Assembly: GCA_001800075.1 (NCBI GenBank)
Contig: MGUR01000037.1
Location: 1 to 5,533 of the forward strand
Direction of reading: 5' to 3'
DNA length: 5,533 bases
Source of the DNA: Elusimicrobia bacterium RIFCSPLOWO2_01_FULL_59_12
Lineage (GTDB): Bacteria; Elusimicrobiota; Elusimicrobia; 2-01-FULL-59-12
Position 1 is the first letter of the stretch; each line of letters opens with the position of its first letter. The notes under the pieces are model-generated. The model was not told where the DNA came from, ran no database searches, and was given only the letters and a program-made list of their open reading frames with translations. This document shows positions 5,487 through 5,533 of the stretch, piece by piece. The translations under genes were made by a program, and so were the position numbers.

Positions 5487-5533
5487 CGTGGTAAGGTGGT
5501 AACGTGGCAGCGTGATAACGTTAACCGCGGTTC
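5487..5533. repeat. Degenerate 8-bp tandem repeat with terminal palindrome, running to the window edge
   Basis: Beginning 4 nt after the last stop codon, octamers follow one another: CGTGGTAA (5487-5494), GGTGGTAA (5495-5502), CGTGGCAG (5503-5510), CGTGATAA (5511-5518) and a diverged CGTTAACC (5519-5526). The last overlap two palindromes, TAACGTTA (5516-5523) and AACCGCGGTT (5523-5532). The design, a short-period array just after a stop and ending in a palindrome, resembles the left arm and apex of the element at 2621-2713. The other arm, if it exists, lies beyond the window. Confidence 0.65.

Overview
The window carries four same-strand protein genes and nothing else that codes. All four belong to cyclic di-GMP (c-di-GMP) metabolism. 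The GC-rich DNA, the multi-domain GGDEF/EAL proteins and the GC-rich palindromic intergenic repeats suggest a free-living, probably Gram-negative and possibly uncultivated bacterium. The window holds no phylogenetic marker, so I do not assign a phylum.

Layout. (1) 1-882 is the 3' part of a GGDEF-EAL gene whose start lies upstream of the window. (2) 893-2617 is a complete REC-GGDEF-EAL gene, 10 nt downstream and collinear without gaps with gene 1, so the two are tandem paralogues. (3) 2618-2753 is a spacer almost filled by a long imperfect hairpin made of 10-bp-phased inverted repeats. (4) 2754-4094 is a membrane-anchored GAF-GGDEF diguanylate cyclase. (5) 4095-4196 is a spacer made of two inverted REP-like hairpin units; the second supplies the Shine-Dalgarno-like sequence of the next gene. 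(6) 4197-5483 is a second membrane-anchored GAF-like-GGDEF diguanylate cyclase. (7) 5484-5533 starts a degenerate 8-bp tandem repeat that runs to the window edge.

How the genes may work together. The residues needed for c-di-GMP hydrolysis are intact in both EAL domains. The GGDEF domain of gene 2 keeps its signature but has lost the guanine-binding Asn and the inhibitory-site Arg, so genes 1 and 2 probably act mainly as phosphodiesterases. Genes 3 and 4 have complete cyclase active sites. Gene 3 has the RxxD product-inhibition site and gene 4 lacks its Arg. The cluster therefore appears to pair soluble c-di-GMP breakdown with two membrane-bound synthases of different feedback behaviour. This is inference from residues, not measured activity.

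The most unusual content is between the genes. Each spacer longer than 10 nt holds a different structured repeat, and each starts within a few bases to about ten bases of the preceding stop codon.
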